Origin: Pseudomonas putida | GTDB lineage: Bacteria > Pseudomonadota > Gammaproteobacteria > Pseudomonadales > Pseudomonadaceae | Direction: 5' to 3' | DNA: 64,000 bases | Assembly: GCA_029953615.1 (NCBI GenBank) | Contig: CP124529.1 | Coordinates: forward strand, 2,786,001 to 2,850,000 | In this document: positions 18,353 through 29,599 of the stretch, piece by piece | How positions within the stretch are numbered: position 1 is the first letter of the stretch | How the letters are laid out: every line of letters starts with the position of its first letter | Notes under the pieces: model-generated | What the model saw: the letters and a program-made list of their open reading frames with translations, nothing else | Databases searched by the model: none | Told to the model about the DNA's origin: nothing | Position numbers and translations under genes: made by a program

Positions 18353-19459
18353 TCAACCCACCTTGTAAGCCTCGAGCGCTTTCAACCGCTCACTTTTGAG
18401 CGCCTCACCCAAGGCCTGGCCAGTCAGGCCTGCCTGCACCAACGGCTTCACATCCACCGCCCGCGCCGCCGCCGCTGCCCCGCGCAAGTAATCGGCTTGT
18501 GGATAACCCGACTTGCCCTCGCCCAGCGCTGTCATCTCGCAAGCGATCAGGAAGTCCTCGAACCGCTGTGGTCGCCGGTACACATCGAACTTCTGCAACA
18601 GCTCCAGCAGTGTAGTGGCAGGCAGTTCCAGCGCCTGGTTGCCCTGCGCCAGGCACTCGCCCGTCAGCAACGCCAGCTCCTGGCACTCTCGAGGTGCCTT
18701 GAAGCGCTGGTTGACGGCTTTTATCGCGGCTGCTGGTAGCGCCCGCAACAAGCAGGCCCAGCGTACATGCAGGGGCTGTTCGTGCAGTGCCGCCTGTTCC
18801 AGTGCCGCCAGGGCCTGGGGGGCATTACCAAGCTCAGGCAACAGCTCTTGCAGGGCGCCACAAGCATGCAGCACCTGGAAGAACACCTGTGGCTGCGCCT
18901 CCATCAACGCCCGCTCGAATTCCTTCCAGCTGCGTTCGGCGGTCAGCGCCTGCAGTTCACCAGAGGCGCTGATCTGACGCATCAGCTCAAGTGTCTCATC
19001 GGCAACCCGGAAACCCAGTGCTGCATAACGGGCAGCAAAGCGCGCAACACGCAGTACGCGAAGGGGATCTTCGGCGAACGCCGGGGAAACATGGCGCAAC
19101 AGGCGGTTATCGAGATCGTCTTGGCCATGATAAGGGTCGTACACCTTACCCGCCTCGTCCTCGGCAATCGCATTGATGGTCAGGTCACGGCGGATCAGGT
19201 CTTCTTCCAGGGTCACATCGGGGCTGGCGTGGAAGGTGAAGCCGCCATAGCCACGCCCGCTCTTGCGCTCGGTGCGCGCCAGGGCGTATTCCTCGCCGGT
19301 CTTCGGGTGCAGGAACACCGGGAAATCAGTACCAACCGGTCGAAAGCCCTTGGCGTGCATTTCCTCGACCGTGGCGCCGACCACCAGCCAGTCGATATCG
19401 CTGACAGGGCGGCCGAGCAGGCGATCGCGCACGGCGCCGCCAACTTTGTAGATGTGCAT
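18353..19459 (-). CDS. cca: CCA-adding tRNA nucleotidyltransferase
   Basis: The ATG at 19459 with GGAGAG six bases upstream gives 368 residues; a TTG two codons earlier is less likely. It adds or repairs the 3' CCA of tRNAs. The nucleotidyltransferase head shows [11 protein letters not shown] and the DIDW metal site; [10 protein letters not shown] and [15 protein letters not shown] follow. The protein ends without an evident HD phosphohydrolase domain and is shorter than the E. coli enzyme, consistent with the Pseudomonas form. Its ribosome site touches the base of a 17-bp hairpin. Confidence 0.95.
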   Translation of the reverse strand: MHIYKVGGAVRDRLLGRPVSDIDWLVVGATVEEMHAKGFRPVGTDFPVFLHPKTGEEYALARTERKSGRGYGGFTFHASPDVTLEEDLIRRDLTINAIAEDEAGKVYDPYHGQDDLDNRLLRHVSPAFAEDPLRVLRVARFAARYAALGFRVADETLELMRQISASGELQALTAERSWKEFERALMEAQPQVFFQVLHACGALQELLPELGNAPQALAALEQAALHEQPLHVRWACLLRALPAAAIKAVNQRFKAPRECQELALLTGECLAQGNQALELPATTLLELLQKFDVYRRPQRFEDFLIACEMTALGEGKSGYPQADYLRGAAAAARAVDVKPLVQAGLTGQALGEALKSERLKALEAYKVG

Positions 19460-19469
19460 GGGCAACTCT

Positions 19470-19507
19470 CCATAACTGCCGACAGGATACCCTGTCGGCA
19501 GTTATGG
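19470..19507 (-). terminator. Perfect 17-bp hairpin between ycgB and cca
   Basis: The arms CCATAACTGCCGACAGG (19470-19486) and CCTGTCGGCAGTTATGG (19491-19507) are exactly complementary, with a four-base loop. It begins eight bases after the ycgB stop and ends at the cca ribosome site. No U run follows, so it could be a terminator, a processing site or a control element for cca translation. Confidence 0.6.
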
Positions 19508-19514
19508 CGTGGCA

Positions 19515-21083
19515 CTAGAGGTGGTGGATGACAGCCAGGTCCATGCGGCCATAGTCGGCGCTTTCGCCGTGCTCGCCGCGCGGTGGCATGTGGTGGGTCT
19601 TCATTACCTGCTCGCCCTGCACGGTCTCCAGATGGATGTCGAAGCCCCACAGGCGGTGCAGGTGCTTGAGCACTTCATCGGTCGAGTCGCCCAGCGGTTT
19701 GCGGTTGTGTTGCTGGTGACGCAAGGTCAGCGAGCGGTCGCCGCGGCGGTCGACGCTCCAGATCTGCACATTCGGTTCGCGGTTGCCCAGGTTGTACTGC
19801 GCCGCCAGCAGTTCACGAATGGTCCGGTAGCCGGCCTCATCGTGGATGGCAGGTACATACAGGTCGTCGCGCTGGTCGTCATCGAGGATGCTGAACAGCT
19901 TGAGATCGCGCATGACCTTGGGCGACAGGTACTGCAGGATGAAGCTCTCGTCCTTGAAGCTGCTCATGGCGAACTTGATGGTAGATAACCAGTCACTGCC
20001 GGCAATGTCGGGGAACCAGCGGCGATCTTCCTCGGTCGGGTTTTCGCACATGCGGCGGATGTCGGTGTACATCGCAAAGCCCAGTGCGTAGGGGTTGATG
20101 CCGTTGTAGTAGGGGCTGTCGAAGCCGGGTTGGAACACCACGCTGGTATGCGACTGCAGGAACTCCATCATGAAGCCTTCGGTGATCAGCCCCTCGTCGT
20201 ACAGGTCGTTCATCAGTGTGTAGTGCCAGAACGTCGCCCAGCCTTCGTTCATCACCTGGGTTTGGCGCTGTGGATAGAAATACTGGGCGATCTTGCGCAC
20301 GATGCGCACCACTTCACGTTGCCAGGGTTCCAGCAGCGGGGCGTTCTTCTCGATGAAATACAGGATGTTTTCCTGCGGTTCGGCGGGGAAGCGCGCATCA
20401 TCGCGCTCGCTGCCCTTGTCGGCACTCTTCGGAATGGTCCGCCACAGGTCATTGATCTGCCGCTGCAGGTGCTCCTCGCGCTCTTTTTGCCGCCGCCGCT
20501 CCTCTTCGGCGGAAATCGGATAAGGCCGTTTGTAACGGTCGACGCCGTAATTCATCAGGGCATGGCAGGAGTCGATCAGGTCTTCCACGGCATCGATGCC
20601 ATGGCGCTCTTCGCACTGGGCGATGTACTGCTTGGCGAACACCAGGTAGTCGATGATCGAGCTGGCGTCGGTCCAGGTGCGGAACAGGTAGTTGCCCTTG
20701 AAGAAGCTGTTATGGCCGTAGCAGGCATGGGCGATCACCAGTGCCTGCATGCACATGGTGTTTTCTTCCATCAGGTAGGCGATGCATGGGTCGGAGTTGA
20801 TCACGATCTCGTAGGCCAGGCCCATCTGGCCACGGCTGTAAGATTTTTCCGTGCTGAGGAACTGTTTGCCGTAGGACCAATGGTGATAACCCAGCGGCAT
20901 GCCGACCGAGGCGTAGGCGTCCATCATCTGCTCGGCGGTAATCACCTCGATCTGGTTGGGGTAGGTGTCCAGGGCGTATCGCTCGGCCAGGCGGCTGATT
21001 TCCCGGTCGTAGGTCTGGATCAGTTCGAACGTCCACTCGGACCCGGTGGAAATAGGTTGGCGTCTCTGTGCTCTGGCGGTCAT
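19515..21083 (-). CDS. ycgB: SpoVR family protein (YcgB)
   Basis: A 522-residue soluble protein, the usual length for SpoVR/YcgB. The central part has family hallmarks: [39 protein letters not shown] and [20 protein letters not shown]. The precise biochemical role is unknown. Its ATG overlaps the yeaH stop by four bases (ATGA), and together with yeaG it forms a conserved three-gene stress module. Confidence 0.93.
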   Translation of the reverse strand: MTARAQRRQPISTGSEWTFELIQTYDREISRLAERYALDTYPNQIEVITAEQMMDAYASVGMPLGYHHWSYGKQFLSTEKSYSRGQMGLAYEIVINSDPCIAYLMEENTMCMQALVIAHACYGHNSFFKGNYLFRTWTDASSIIDYLVFAKQYIAQCEERHGIDAVEDLIDSCHALMNYGVDRYKRPYPISAEEERRRQKEREEHLQRQINDLWRTIPKSADKGSERDDARFPAEPQENILYFIEKNAPLLEPWQREVVRIVRKIAQYFYPQRQTQVMNEGWATFWHYTLMNDLYDEGLITEGFMMEFLQSHTSVVFQPGFDSPYYNGINPYALGFAMYTDIRRMCENPTEEDRRWFPDIAGSDWLSTIKFAMSSFKDESFILQYLSPKVMRDLKLFSILDDDQRDDLYVPAIHDEAGYRTIRELLAAQYNLGNREPNVQIWSVDRRGDRSLTLRHQQHNRKPLGDSTDEVLKHLHRLWGFDIHLETVQGEQVMKTHHMPPRGEHGESADYGRMDLAVIHHL

Positions 21084-22351
21084 GTGGCTAACCTGCGCTG
21101 GAAGAGTTCACGGAAGACCGGGTAGATGTCACCGGCCGATACCAACTGCTGCTGGGCGAACGTGTCGGGGAAGGCTTCGCCGATGCGCTCGTATTCGTAC
21201 CACAGCGCCTGGTGTTCACGCGGGGTGATTTCAACGTAAGTGTAGTACTGCACATGCGGCATGATCTGCTTGGCCAGGATGTCGCGGCAGATCGGCGAAT
21301 CGTCGTTCCAGTTGTCGCCGTCGGAGGCCTGGGCGGCGTAGATGTTCCAGTCGCTGGCCGGGTAGCGTTCGGCCATGACCTCCTGCATCAGCTTGAGCGC
21401 GCTGGAAACGATGGTGCCGCCGGTTTCCCGCGAATAGAAGAATTCTTCCTCGTCGACTTCACGGGCGCTGGTGTGGTGGCGGATGAATACCACTTCGATG
21501 CGATCGTAGTTACGCTTGAGGAACAGGTACAGCAGAATGAAAAAGCGTTTGGCGATGTCTTTGGTGGCCTGGGTCATCGAGCCGGACACATCCATCAGGC
21601 AGAACATCACCGCCTTGGAGCTGGGGTTGGGCTGCTTGACCAGCAGGTTGTACTTGAGATCGAAGGTGTCGAGGAAGGGCAGGCGGTTTATACGTGCCTT
21701 CAGGCGTTCGATCTCGTGTTCGACCTCCTGGATATCGGTGAAATTATCCGGTTCCTCGACCTTCAGGCGGGCGAGTTCCTTCTGCGCTTCGCGCAGCAGT
21801 GCGCGGCTGCTGCCGGTCAGGGCGATGCGCCGGGCATGGGCCGAACGCAGGGTGCGCACGATGTTGATGCGTGACGGGTTGCCTTCGTTGGCGATACCGG
21901 CGCGCACGGTCTTGAAGGTGTCGGCCCCGGTCAGGTGACGTTTGACCAGGTTGGGCAGCTCGAGGTCCTCGAACATGAACTCGAGGAATTCTTCCTGAGT
22001 GATCTGGAAGACGAAGTCGTCCATGCCCTCGCCGGAGTTGCCGGCCTTGCCACGGCCGCTGCCACCTCCGCCGCCCTGTGGCCTGGGGATGTGTTCACCG
22101 GCGGTGAACTCCTTGTTGCCTGGGTGCACGATGGTCTGCTTGCCCCCGCGACCATGGTGCAGCACCGGTTCGTCGATGTCGCGCCCCGGAATGCTGATCT
22201 GCTCGCCATGTTCCATGTCCATGATGGAACGGCGGCTCACCGCCTCTTCGACGGCTTTCTTGATATGTTCGCGGTACCGCCGCAGGAAGCGCTGGCGGTT
22301 CACCGTGCTCTTGTTCTTGCCGTTCAGGCGTCGATCTATAACGTAGCTCAT
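21080..22351 (-). CDS. yeaH: YeaH/YhbH family protein (DUF444, VWA-like)
   Basis: 423 residues from ATG 22351 ([15 protein letters not shown]), preceded by GGAGG. The basic N-terminus contains [20 protein letters not shown]; a glycine-rich stretch ([11 protein letters not shown]) lies near residue 95. The C-terminal half resembles a von Willebrand A fold with a MIDAS-like [12 protein letters not shown]. It is probably a partner of the YeaG kinase, as the genes co-occur widely. The upstream extension in the frame has no ribosome site. Confidence 0.92.
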   Translation of the reverse strand: MSYVIDRRLNGKNKSTVNRQRFLRRYREHIKKAVEEAVSRRSIMDMEHGEQISIPGRDIDEPVLHHGRGGKQTIVHPGNKEFTAGEHIPRPQGGGGGSGRGKAGNSGEGMDDFVFQITQEEFLEFMFEDLELPNLVKRHLTGADTFKTVRAGIANEGNPSRINIVRTLRSAHARRIALTGSSRALLREAQKELARLKVEEPDNFTDIQEVEHEIERLKARINRLPFLDTFDLKYNLLVKQPNPSSKAVMFCLMDVSGSMTQATKDIAKRFFILLYLFLKRNYDRIEVVFIRHHTSAREVDEEEFFYSRETGGTIVSSALKLMQEVMAERYPASDWNIYAAQASDGDNWNDDSPICRDILAKQIMPHVQYYTYVEITPREHQALWYEYERIGEAFPDTFAQQQLVSAGDIYPVFRELFQRRLAT

Positions 22352-22482
22352 GGTCCCTCCGGTAGCTGGGAACAGCTGCACGCTTCAAGCTACGAACTGC
22401 TGCACGTAAAGGCAGCAAAGCAGCTGCCGGCGCCCAGGGCTGGCGTAGCAGCCGCTGGGCGCGCGGTGGGTAGCTTGTCGCT

Positions 22483-24405
22483 TTATTGCGATTTCCTGAC
22501 CCGCAGGTACCATTCCGACAGCAGACGAACCTGTTTGTCGGTGTAGCCACGTTCCACCATGCGCGTGACGAAGTCGTTGTGTTTCTGTTGGTCCTCCTTG
22601 CTTGCCTTGGCGTTGAAGCTGATGACTGGCAGCAGGTCCTCGGTGTTGGAGAACATTTTCTTCTCGATCACCACCCGCAATTTTTCGTAGCTCAGCCAGC
22701 TCGGATTCTTGCCATTGTTGTTGGCACGGGCGCGCAGCACGAAGTTGACGATTTCGTTGCGGAAATCTTTCGGGTTGCTGATGCCGGCCGGTTTCTCGAT
22801 CTTCTCCAGTTCTTCGTTGAGGGCGATACGGTTGAGGATTTCGCCGGTTTCCGGATCGCGGTATTCCTGGTCCTGGATCCAGAAGTCGGCGTACAGCACG
22901 TAGCGGTCGAAGATGTTCTGGCCGTATTCGCTGTAGGACTCCAGGTAGGCGGTCTGGATTTCCTTGCCGATGAACTCGATGTAGCGTGGCGCCAGGTACT
23001 CCTTCAGGTAGCGCAGGTAGCGTTCGCGCACTTCGGCCGGGAACTGTTCCTGCTCGATCTGCTGCTCCAGCACATACAGCAGGTGCACCGGGTTGGCGGC
23101 CACTTCATGCGGGTCGAAGTTGAACACCTTGGACAGGATCTTGAAGGCGAAGCGGGTCGACAGGCCGTTCATGCCTTCGTCGACGCCGGCGGCATCGCGG
23201 TATTCCTGAATCGACTTGGCCTTTGGATCGGTGTCCTTGAGATTCTCCCCGTCGTACACCCGCATCTTCGAGTAGATGTTGGAGTTTTCCGGCTCTTTCA
23301 GCCGCGACAGCACAGTGAACTGGGCGAGCATCTTCAGCGTGTCTGGCGCGCAGTGGGCCTTGGCCAGCGAGCTGTTGATCAGCAGCTTGTCGTAGATCTT
23401 GATTTCGTCGCTGACGCGCAGGCAATACGGCACCTTGACGATGTAGATCCGGTCGATGAACGCCTCGTTGTTCTTGTTGTTACGGAAGGTGTGCCACTCC
23501 GATTCGTTGGAGTGGGCCAGCAGAATCCCGGAGTAGGGGATGGCGCCGAGGCCTTCGGTACTGTTGTAGTTGCCTTCCTGGGTGGCGGTGAGCAACGGGT
23601 GCAGGACCTTGATCGGGGCCTTGAACATCTCGACGAATTCCATCAGGCCCTGGTTGGCCCGGCACAGCGCACCCGAATAGGCATAGGCGTCGGCGTCGTT
23701 CTGCGGGAATTCCTCGAGCTTGCGGATATCGACCTTGCCGACCAGGGCCGAAATATCCTGGTTGTTCTCGTCGCCGGGTTCAGTCTTGGCGATAGCGATC
23801 TGGTTGAGGATCGACGGGTACAGCTTCACCACCTTGAACTTGCTGATGTCGCCGCCGAACTCCTGCAGGCGCTTGGTGGCCCAGGGCGACATGATGGTGT
23901 TCAGGTAGCGCCGCGGGATGCCGAACTCTTCCTCGAGGATGGCCCCGTCTTCGGTGGCGTTGAACAGCCCCAAGGGCGACTCGAACACCGGCGAGCCCTT
24001 GATGGCGTAGAACGGTACCTTTTCCATCAGCTGCTTGAGTTTTTCGGCCAGCGACGACTTACCGCCGCCCACCGGGCCCAGCAGGTAGAGGATCTGTTTC
24101 TTTTCCTCCAGGCCTTGGGCGGCGTGGCGGAAGTAGGACACGATCTGGTCGATGCACTCTTCCATGCCATGGAAGTCGGCAAAGGCCGGATAGCGGCGAA
24201 TAACCTTGTTGGAGAAGATACGCGACAGTCTGGAGTTGGTTGAGGTGTCGATCAGCTCCGGCTCACCGATGGCCAGCAACAGCCGTTCGGCCGCCGATGC
24301 GTAGGCACTGCGATCCTCTTTGCACAGCTCGAGGTACTCCTGCAGCGAGAGTTCTTCCTGGCGCGTAGACTCGAAACGTTGTTGGAAGTGGCTAAAAATA
24401 CTCAT
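22483..24405 (-). CDS. yeaG: PrkA/YeaG family serine protein kinase
   Basis: 640 residues from ATG 24405 (MSIFSHFQQRFESTRQEE) with GAGG upstream. The N-terminal AAA-type part carries a Walker A motif, LGPVGGGKSSLAEKL, near residue 105. The C-terminal PrkA domain is full length. Known members are stress or nitrogen-starvation induced kinases. First gene of the yeaG-yeaH-ycgB operon; a 131-base spacer separates it from yeaH. The 282 bases upstream (24406-24687) should hold its promoter, which I could not assign with confidence. Confidence 0.94.
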   Translation of the reverse strand: MSIFSHFQQRFESTRQEELSLQEYLELCKEDRSAYASAAERLLLAIGEPELIDTSTNSRLSRIFSNKVIRRYPAFADFHGMEECIDQIVSYFRHAAQGLEEKKQILYLLGPVGGGKSSLAEKLKQLMEKVPFYAIKGSPVFESPLGLFNATEDGAILEEEFGIPRRYLNTIMSPWATKRLQEFGGDISKFKVVKLYPSILNQIAIAKTEPGDENNQDISALVGKVDIRKLEEFPQNDADAYAYSGALCRANQGLMEFVEMFKAPIKVLHPLLTATQEGNYNSTEGLGAIPYSGILLAHSNESEWHTFRNNKNNEAFIDRIYIVKVPYCLRVSDEIKIYDKLLINSSLAKAHCAPDTLKMLAQFTVLSRLKEPENSNIYSKMRVYDGENLKDTDPKAKSIQEYRDAAGVDEGMNGLSTRFAFKILSKVFNFDPHEVAANPVHLLYVLEQQIEQEQFPAEVRERYLRYLKEYLAPRYIEFIGKEIQTAYLESYSEYGQNIFDRYVLYADFWIQDQEYRDPETGEILNRIALNEELEKIEKPAGISNPKDFRNEIVNFVLRARANNNGKNPSWLSYEKLRVVIEKKMFSNTEDLLPVISFNAKASKEDQQKHNDFVTRMVERGYTDKQVRLLSEWYLRVRKSQ

Positions 24406-24647
24406 GACGTCACCTCGCTCGATACGTGGAGACGACGCCGGATCAGTCAGCTGATGCTGGCATGCAACCGGGTTGGCCGGCTGCTGTATACCCCCCAGAA
24501 CACCCTGTAACGCTACCGATGACCCGCACGCCGGTGTACCGGCTCTCCCCTTTTTTGGATGGCCTGCGCTTAAGAATAGTTGGTTATCCGCAAGGTCAAG
24601 GGCGAGGGGCGGAGAAGTTGCGAACGACCGTTCGTCAGATAAGCCGC

Positions 24648-24668
24648 AAGCCCGCACGTGGCGCGGGC
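24648..24668 (-). terminator. Hairpin after glpE
   Basis: AGCCCGC (24648-24654) pairs with GCGGGCT (24662-24668), 20 bases beyond the glpE stop on the minus strand. The T stretch is weak. Confidence 0.5.
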
Positions 24669-24687
24669 TGCAGTGGAAATGAAAAAT

Positions 24688-25020
24688 TTATTCGGCAGTG
24701 CCCTGGGCGGTCTCGGCCGGGTAAGTGGTGCGCCACAGCTCAAAGCCGCCGTCCACGCTGTACACGTCGGAGAAGCCCTGGTTCACCAGGTAGGCGGCAG
24801 CGCTCTGGCTGGAATTGCCGTGGTAGCACACCACCAGGGTTGGGGCGTCGAGGTCGGCATTGCGGATGAACTCGGCAACGGAATGGTTATCCAGATGCTT
24901 GGCACCGCTGATATGGCCGGCGGCGAAAGCCTGGGGGTCGCGAATGTCGACGACGACCGCACCTTCTTTCTTGCGAAGCTCCAAGGCCTGCTCGGGAGGG
25001 ATGCGCTTGAATTCGCTCAT
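24688..25020 (-). CDS. glpE: Thiosulfate sulfurtransferase GlpE
   Basis: A 110-residue single-domain rhodanese starting [15 protein letters not shown]. The active-site loop is [13 protein letters not shown], with the catalytic cysteine near residue 65 and the short loop typical of GlpE. It transfers sulfane sulfur from thiosulfate to an acceptor. It follows apaH by 14 bases, so it is probably the last gene of a long leftward gene string. Confidence 0.93.
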   Translation of the reverse strand: MSEFKRIPPEQALELRKKEGAVVVDIRDPQAFAAGHISGAKHLDNHSVAEFIRNADLDAPTLVVCYHGNSSQSAAAYLVNQGFSDVYSVDGGFELWRTTYPAETAQGTAE

Positions 25021-25034
25021 GGGTACTACTTCCT

Positions 25035-25901
25035 TCAGGTGTGGTCGTTAAGTGTAGTGGGTTGTGCCGGTTGGCGCAGGGGGCCGTCGTCGGCGCAATC
25101 ACAGTGGTGGTATTCGCCGCTGTCGACGTTGTACAGGGTCATGGCGCCGCCCCACACGCAGCCGGTGTCCAGGGCAATGACGTCGGGCTCGTCGACCTGG
25201 CCTTGCAGGGCGGCCCAGTGGCCAAAGATGATCTTCACGTGGCGTGAGCGGCGGCCTTTGTGTGCGTACCAGGGCTTGTAACCTTTGGGCGCGGTCTCCA
25301 GGCCTTCCTTGCTTTTGAGGTCGAGCTTGCCCTCGGCGGTGCAGAAGCGCATGCGTGTGAAGTAGTTGGTGATGACCCGCAGGCGTTCTATGCCACTGAG
25401 GTTCTTGCTCCACTTGTTCGGCTCGTTGCCGTACATGCCGTCCAGGTACAGTTTCAGGCGTTCGTCGTCGCGCAGCACTTCCTCGACCTCGGCGGCCAGC
25501 TCCAGGGCTTTGCCCAAGGTCCATTGTGGTGGAATGCCTGCGTGAACCAGGGCAATGCCGCGAGGTTCGTCGTAATGCAGCAGCTTTTGCTGGCGCAGCC
25601 AGTCAAGCAGCTGGTCGGCATCCGGTGCTTCGATGATCTCGCGCAGGGTGTCGCTTTTCTTCAGGCGTTCGACGTCGTGCCAGGCAGCCAGCAGGTGCAG
25701 GTCATGGTTGCCCAGCACGCACACCAGCGACTGGCGGATCGAATAAAGGAAGCGCAGGGTTTCCAGTGACTCGGGGCCGCGGTTGACCAGGTCGCCGACC
25801 AGCCACAGGCGGTCGACGGCGGGGTTGAAGCTGACCCGGTCGAGCAGGCACTTGAGTGGCTGCAGGCAGCCCTGCAGGTCACCGACAGCGTAGGTAGCCA
25901 T
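25035..25901 (-). CDS. apaH: Bis(5'-nucleosyl)-tetraphosphatase, symmetrical
   Basis: A 288-residue calcineurin-like phosphoesterase that hydrolyses Ap4A to two ADP. Metal motifs are in order: GDLQGC at residue 7, GDLVNRGP near 38 and GNHDLH near 63, then HAGIPPQW. Its start overlaps the apaG stop by one base (ATGA), as in other gamma-proteobacteria, so translation is coupled. Confidence 0.96.
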   Translation of the reverse strand: MATYAVGDLQGCLQPLKCLLDRVSFNPAVDRLWLVGDLVNRGPESLETLRFLYSIRQSLVCVLGNHDLHLLAAWHDVERLKKSDTLREIIEAPDADQLLDWLRQQKLLHYDEPRGIALVHAGIPPQWTLGKALELAAEVEEVLRDDERLKLYLDGMYGNEPNKWSKNLSGIERLRVITNYFTRMRFCTAEGKLDLKSKEGLETAPKGYKPWYAHKGRRSRHVKIIFGHWAALQGQVDEPDVIALDTGCVWGGAMTLYNVDSGEYHHCDCADDGPLRQPAQPTTLNDHT

Positions 25902-26281
25902 CAGTGCAGCGCCCCGGGCACCGCCAGGCGGAAGGGGGCGATCTCGGCATCGAAGCGTTTGCCGTCTTCGGCGAACATCTGGTAGCTGCCCTGCATGGTG
26001 CCCACGCGGGTGCTGATAACCGCGCCACTGCTGTAGGTGTGGCTCTGGCCCGGATCGATGTTGGGCTGTTGGCCGACTACACCGGCGCCGCGCACTTCCT
26101 CGACCTCGCCGTCACCGTTGGTGATCAGCCAGTGGCGCGACAGCAGCTTGGCCTTGAGCGAGCCATTGTTCTGCACAGTAATGGTGTAGGCGAAAGCGAA
26201 ACGACTGTTTTCGGGGTCGGATTGTTCTTTGAGGTAACGGGTCACGACGCTGACGTCGATCTGATAGCGGGGGTCGGACAT
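25901..26281 (-). CDS. apaG: ApaG (Co2+/Mg2+ efflux-associated protein)
   Basis: 126 residues from ATG 26281 ([17 protein letters not shown]) with AAGG upstream. It has an immunoglobulin-like beta-sandwich fold. The conserved segments [24 protein letters not shown], and [18 protein letters not shown] are present. The molecular role is still unclear despite the traditional name. It lies between rsmA and apaH. Confidence 0.94.
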
Positions 26282-26379
26282 GCAAGGGCCTTGGGCGAAC
26301 TGACGCAATAATGCAGTCTAGGCCATTGAGAGGGGGGAGGGCCAGCGGTGCAGGGGCTTGGGGATTAGTGTTGTCTGTG

Positions 26380-26475
26380 CTGGCCTCTTCGCGGGCCCGC
26401 CCGCTCCCACAGGATCCCACCACATTTGAAGGGGGGCTTTACCTGTGGGAGCGGTGCGTGCCCGCGAAGGGGGCG
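26380..26475. repeat. REP element pair
   Basis: Two inverted units with core CTGTGGGAGCGG and its complement. The left arm reads GCGGGCCCGCCCGCTCCC and the right arm has diverged to GCGGTGCGTGCCCGCGAAG. It sits between apaG and rsmA in the same leftward gene string. Confidence 0.75.
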
Positions 26476-26487
26476 GATCAGCTTGAA

Positions 26488-27291
26488 TCAGGCTTTGGGC
26501 TGATCGGCCAACTGGTCAGCCAGGCGCACGAAGGCCGCCAGGTCCAGCTGTTCAGGGCGCAGGCTGCCGTCCACACCTGCAGCCTCGATGGCGGCACTGT
26601 CGAGCAGGCCTTTCATGGTGTTGCGCAGGGTCTTGCGGCGCTGGTTGAAGGCTTCGCGTACCACCTGCTCCAGCAGCTTTGCGTCTTTGGCCGGGTGTGG
26701 CAGCACTTCGTGCGGTACCAGGCGGACGATGGCCGAGTCCACTTTCGGCGGCGGGTTGAAGGCACCTGGGCCTACATTGAACAGGTGCTCCACGCGGCAG
26801 TGGTATTGCACCATGATCGACAAGCGCCCCCAGTCACCACCGCCAGGGCCGGCGGCCATGCGCTCGACCACTTCCTTCTGCAGCATGAAGTGCATGTCGC
26901 GAATCAGCCCGGCATGGCTGAGCAGGTGGAAGATCAGTGGGGTGGAGATGTTGTAGGGCAGGTTGCCCACCACCTTGAGGCTGCGCGGTGGCACGCCCAG
27001 CTGGTTGAAGTCGAACTTCAGGGCGTCGCCCTGGTGCAGGCGGAAATTGCTACGGCCAGCGAACTTGTGCTGCAGGATCGGCACCAGGTCCTTGTCCAGC
27101 TCCACCACGTCCAGCTGTGCGCCGCTACCCAGCAGGCCTTCGGTCAGGGCGCCCTGGCCCGGGCCGATTTCCAGCAGGTGTTCGCCAGCCTTGGCGTTGA
27201 TGGCACGCAGGATGCGGTCGATGATGCCGGCGTCATGCAGGAAGTTCTGGCCGAAGCGCTTGCGCGCCCGGTGTTGGTATTGCTCGTTCAT
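26488..27291 (-). CDS. rsmA: 16S rRNA dimethyladenosine transferase (KsgA)
   Basis: A 267-residue enzyme that dimethylates two adjacent adenosines in the 3' hairpin of 16S rRNA. It begins [20 protein letters not shown]. The SAM-binding motif is [15 protein letters not shown] near residue 40 and the catalytic motif is NLPYNIS near 113. It overlaps pdxA by four bases. Confidence 0.96.
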   Translation of the reverse strand: MNEQYQHRARKRFGQNFLHDAGIIDRILRAINAKAGEHLLEIGPGQGALTEGLLGSGAQLDVVELDKDLVPILQHKFAGRSNFRLHQGDALKFDFNQLGVPPRSLKVVGNLPYNISTPLIFHLLSHAGLIRDMHFMLQKEVVERMAAGPGGGDWGRLSIMVQYHCRVEHLFNVGPGAFNPPPKVDSAIVRLVPHEVLPHPAKDAKLLEQVVREAFNQRRKTLRNTMKGLLDSAAIEAAGVDGSLRPEQLDLAAFVRLADQLADQPKA

Positions 27292-28277
27292 GGTCGGTTC
27301 TCGGCCATCTGGTAGGCGGTTTCCAGCGCGACGCGCAGGCTGCCGGTGTCGACCTTGCCGGTGCCGGCCAGGTCCAGGGCGGTGCCGTGGTCAACCGAGG
27401 TGCGGATGATCGGCAGGCCCAGGGTCACGTTGACCGCAGCACCGAAGCCTTTGTACTTGAGTACGGGCAGGCCCTGGTCGTGGTACATCGCCAGCACCGC
27501 GTCGCAGTGCTCCAGATATTTGGGGGTAAACAGGGTATCGGCCGGCAGTGGTCCGCGCAGGTCCATGCCTTCGGTACGCAGGCGGGCCAGGGTCGGCTCG
27601 ATGATGTCGATTTCCTCGCGGCCCAGGTGGCCGCCCTCGCCCGCGTGCGGGTTGAGGCCACATACCAGGATGCGCGGGTTGGCAATGCCGAACTTGTCGC
27701 GCATGTCGGCATGCAGGATACGGGTTACACGCTCGACGCGCTCGGCAGTGATGGCGTCGGCAATGTCGCGCAGCGGCAGGTGCGTGGTTACCAGGGCCAC
27801 GCGCAGGCCACGGGTAGCCAGCATCATCACCACTTGCGCGGTGTGGGTGAGTTCGGCGAGGAATTCGGTATGCCCGGAGAAGGCGATACCGCTTTCGTTG
27901 ATCACGCCCTTGTGTACCGGGGCGGTGATCATCCCGGCGAAATGTCCGTCCAGGCAGCCTTGCCCGGCACGGGTCAGGGTTTCCAGCACGAACGCCGCAT
28001 TGGCTTTGTCGAGCTGGCCTGGTACTACCGGGGCCGCCAGGGTGGTATCCCAGACGTACAGGCTACCCGCTGGCGCCGGCTGCTCGGGCCATTGGCCCGG
28101 CGCTACCGGCAGCAGGTTGACGGCCAGCCCCAGCTGTGTGGCCCGCTCGGCGAGCAGGTCACGGCTGGTGATGGCGATCAGGGGGTGGGGCTGGGCGTCT
28201 GCGGCGAGCAGCAGGCACAGGTCGGGGCCTATGCCGGCCGGCTCGCCGGGGGTGACGGCGAAGCGCAGCGGCTTCAC
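27288..28277 (-). CDS. pdxA: 4-hydroxythreonine-4-phosphate dehydrogenase
   Basis: A 329-residue enzyme of pyridoxal phosphate synthesis, starting [20 protein letters not shown]. It oxidises 4-phosphohydroxythreonine with NAD. The metal and substrate region HTEFLAELT, the [14 protein letters not shown] signature and the C-terminal [21 protein letters not shown] are all intact. It overlaps surA and rsmA by four bases each. Confidence 0.96.
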   Translation of the reverse strand: MKPLRFAVTPGEPAGIGPDLCLLLAADAQPHPLIAITSRDLLAERATQLGLAVNLLPVAPGQWPEQPAPAGSLYVWDTTLAAPVVPGQLDKANAAFVLETLTRAGQGCLDGHFAGMITAPVHKGVINESGIAFSGHTEFLAELTHTAQVVMMLATRGLRVALVTTHLPLRDIADAITAERVERVTRILHADMRDKFGIANPRILVCGLNPHAGEGGHLGREEIDIIEPTLARLRTEGMDLRGPLPADTLFTPKYLEHCDAVLAMYHDQGLPVLKYKGFGAAVNVTLGLPIIRTSVDHGTALDLAGTGKVDTGSLRVALETAYQMAENRP

Positions 28278-29599
28278 TGGGCGGCCTGGTCAGCGCCAGG
28301 CAGCTTGATTTCAACGTAGGCCTCGTCGCGGATCTGGCGCAGCCAGGTCTGCAGCTCTTCATCGTACTTGCGGTTGCGCAGTACGTTCATGGCCTGCTGC
28401 TCACGCGCCTGCTCGGTGCTGTCGGTGGCACGACGGCCCAGCACTTCCAGGACATGCCAGCCGTACTGGGTCTTGAACGGGCGAGTGACTTCGCCTTGGG
28501 CGGCGTTGGCCATCTGCTCGCGGAACTCCGGTACCAGGCTGTTCGGGTCAACCCAGTTGAGGTCGCCGCCGTTGAGCGCCGAACCCGGGTCTTCCGAGAA
28601 GCTCTTGGCCAGCTCGCCGAAGTCTTCGCCGTTCTTGATGCGATCGTAAAGGCGCTCGGCCAGTTGCTCGGTGGCCGCATCGCTGCGGATTTCGCTTGGC
28701 TTGATCAGAATGTGGCGCACATGCACTTCGTCACGCAGCACGTTCTCGCTGCCACCACGCTTCTCCTCGAGCTTGAGGATGATGAAGCCGTTGGGGATGC
28801 GAATTGGCTGGGTGATGTCGCCTACCGCCATGCTGCTAAGCATCTTGGCGAAGTCTGGCGGCAGCTGGCCGGCCTTACGCCAGCCCATCTCGCCGCCTTC
28901 CAGGGCGTTTTCGCTGGCGGAGCGGGCAATGGCCAGCTGGCCGAAGTCCGCGCCCTGCTTGAGCTGCTGGTACACATCGCCAACCTGGCGTGCGGCGGCC
29001 TGGATGGCTTCCGAGTTGGCCGCTTCCGGGGTCGGGATCAGGATGTTGGCCAGGCGGTATTCTTCCGACATCTGCATCTTGCCGAGGTCGGAGTTGAGGA
29101 AGTTCTTCACTTCCTGCTCGGACACCTGGATGCGCTCGGCCACGCGGCGCTGACGCACGCGGCTGATGATCATCTCGCGCTTGACCTGCTCACGGGCGTC
29201 GTCGAACGACAGGCCGTCACGGGCCAGGGCGGCGTGGAACTGCTCCAGCGACATGCCGTTGCGCTGGGCAATGGTGCCCATGGCCTGGTTCAGTTCTTCG
29301 TCGGTGATGCGGATGCCGGAGCGCTCGCCGATCTGCAACTGCAGGTTCTCGACGATCAGGCGCTCCAGCACCTGCTGGTCCAGCGCGCCGGCGGGCGGCA
29401 TGCCGCCGCCGCGCTTGGCGATGGTTTGCTGAACCTCGCGGACGCGCTGGTCCAGCTGGCTTTGCATGACCACGTCGTTGTCGACGATGGCCACCACGCG
29501 ATCAAGAGGTTGTACCGCGGCATGCACCGCGCCACTCAGCAATGCAACGCCCAGCAACGCCGGGCGCAGTCGATCAATAAGCTTGGTCTTCACGTTCAC
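28274..29599 (-). CDS. surA: Periplasmic chaperone and peptidyl-prolyl isomerase SurA
   Basis: 441 residues from GTG 29599, with AAGG five bases upstream; a GTG two codons later is an alternative. The signal peptide ends about GAVHA. The N-terminal chaperone domain is followed by two parvulin domains (about 175-275 and 285-385), each with the usual [16 protein letters not shown] and [16 protein letters not shown] type sequence. It escorts outer-membrane proteins, including LptD. The start lies inside the last 26 bases of lptD. Confidence 0.95.
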   Translation of the reverse strand: MNVKTKLIDRLRPALLGVALLSGAVHAAVQPLDRVVAIVDNDVVMQSQLDQRVREVQQTIAKRGGGMPPAGALDQQVLERLIVENLQLQIGERSGIRITDEELNQAMGTIAQRNGMSLEQFHAALARDGLSFDDAREQVKREMIISRVRQRRVAERIQVSEQEVKNFLNSDLGKMQMSEEYRLANILIPTPEAANSEAIQAAARQVGDVYQQLKQGADFGQLAIARSASENALEGGEMGWRKAGQLPPDFAKMLSSMAVGDITQPIRIPNGFIILKLEEKRGGSENVLRDEVHVRHILIKPSEIRSDAATEQLAERLYDRIKNGEDFGELAKSFSEDPGSALNGGDLNWVDPNSLVPEFREQMANAAQGEVTRPFKTQYGWHVLEVLGRRATDSTEQAREQQAMNVLRNRKYDEELQTWLRQIRDEAYVEIKLPGADQAAQ

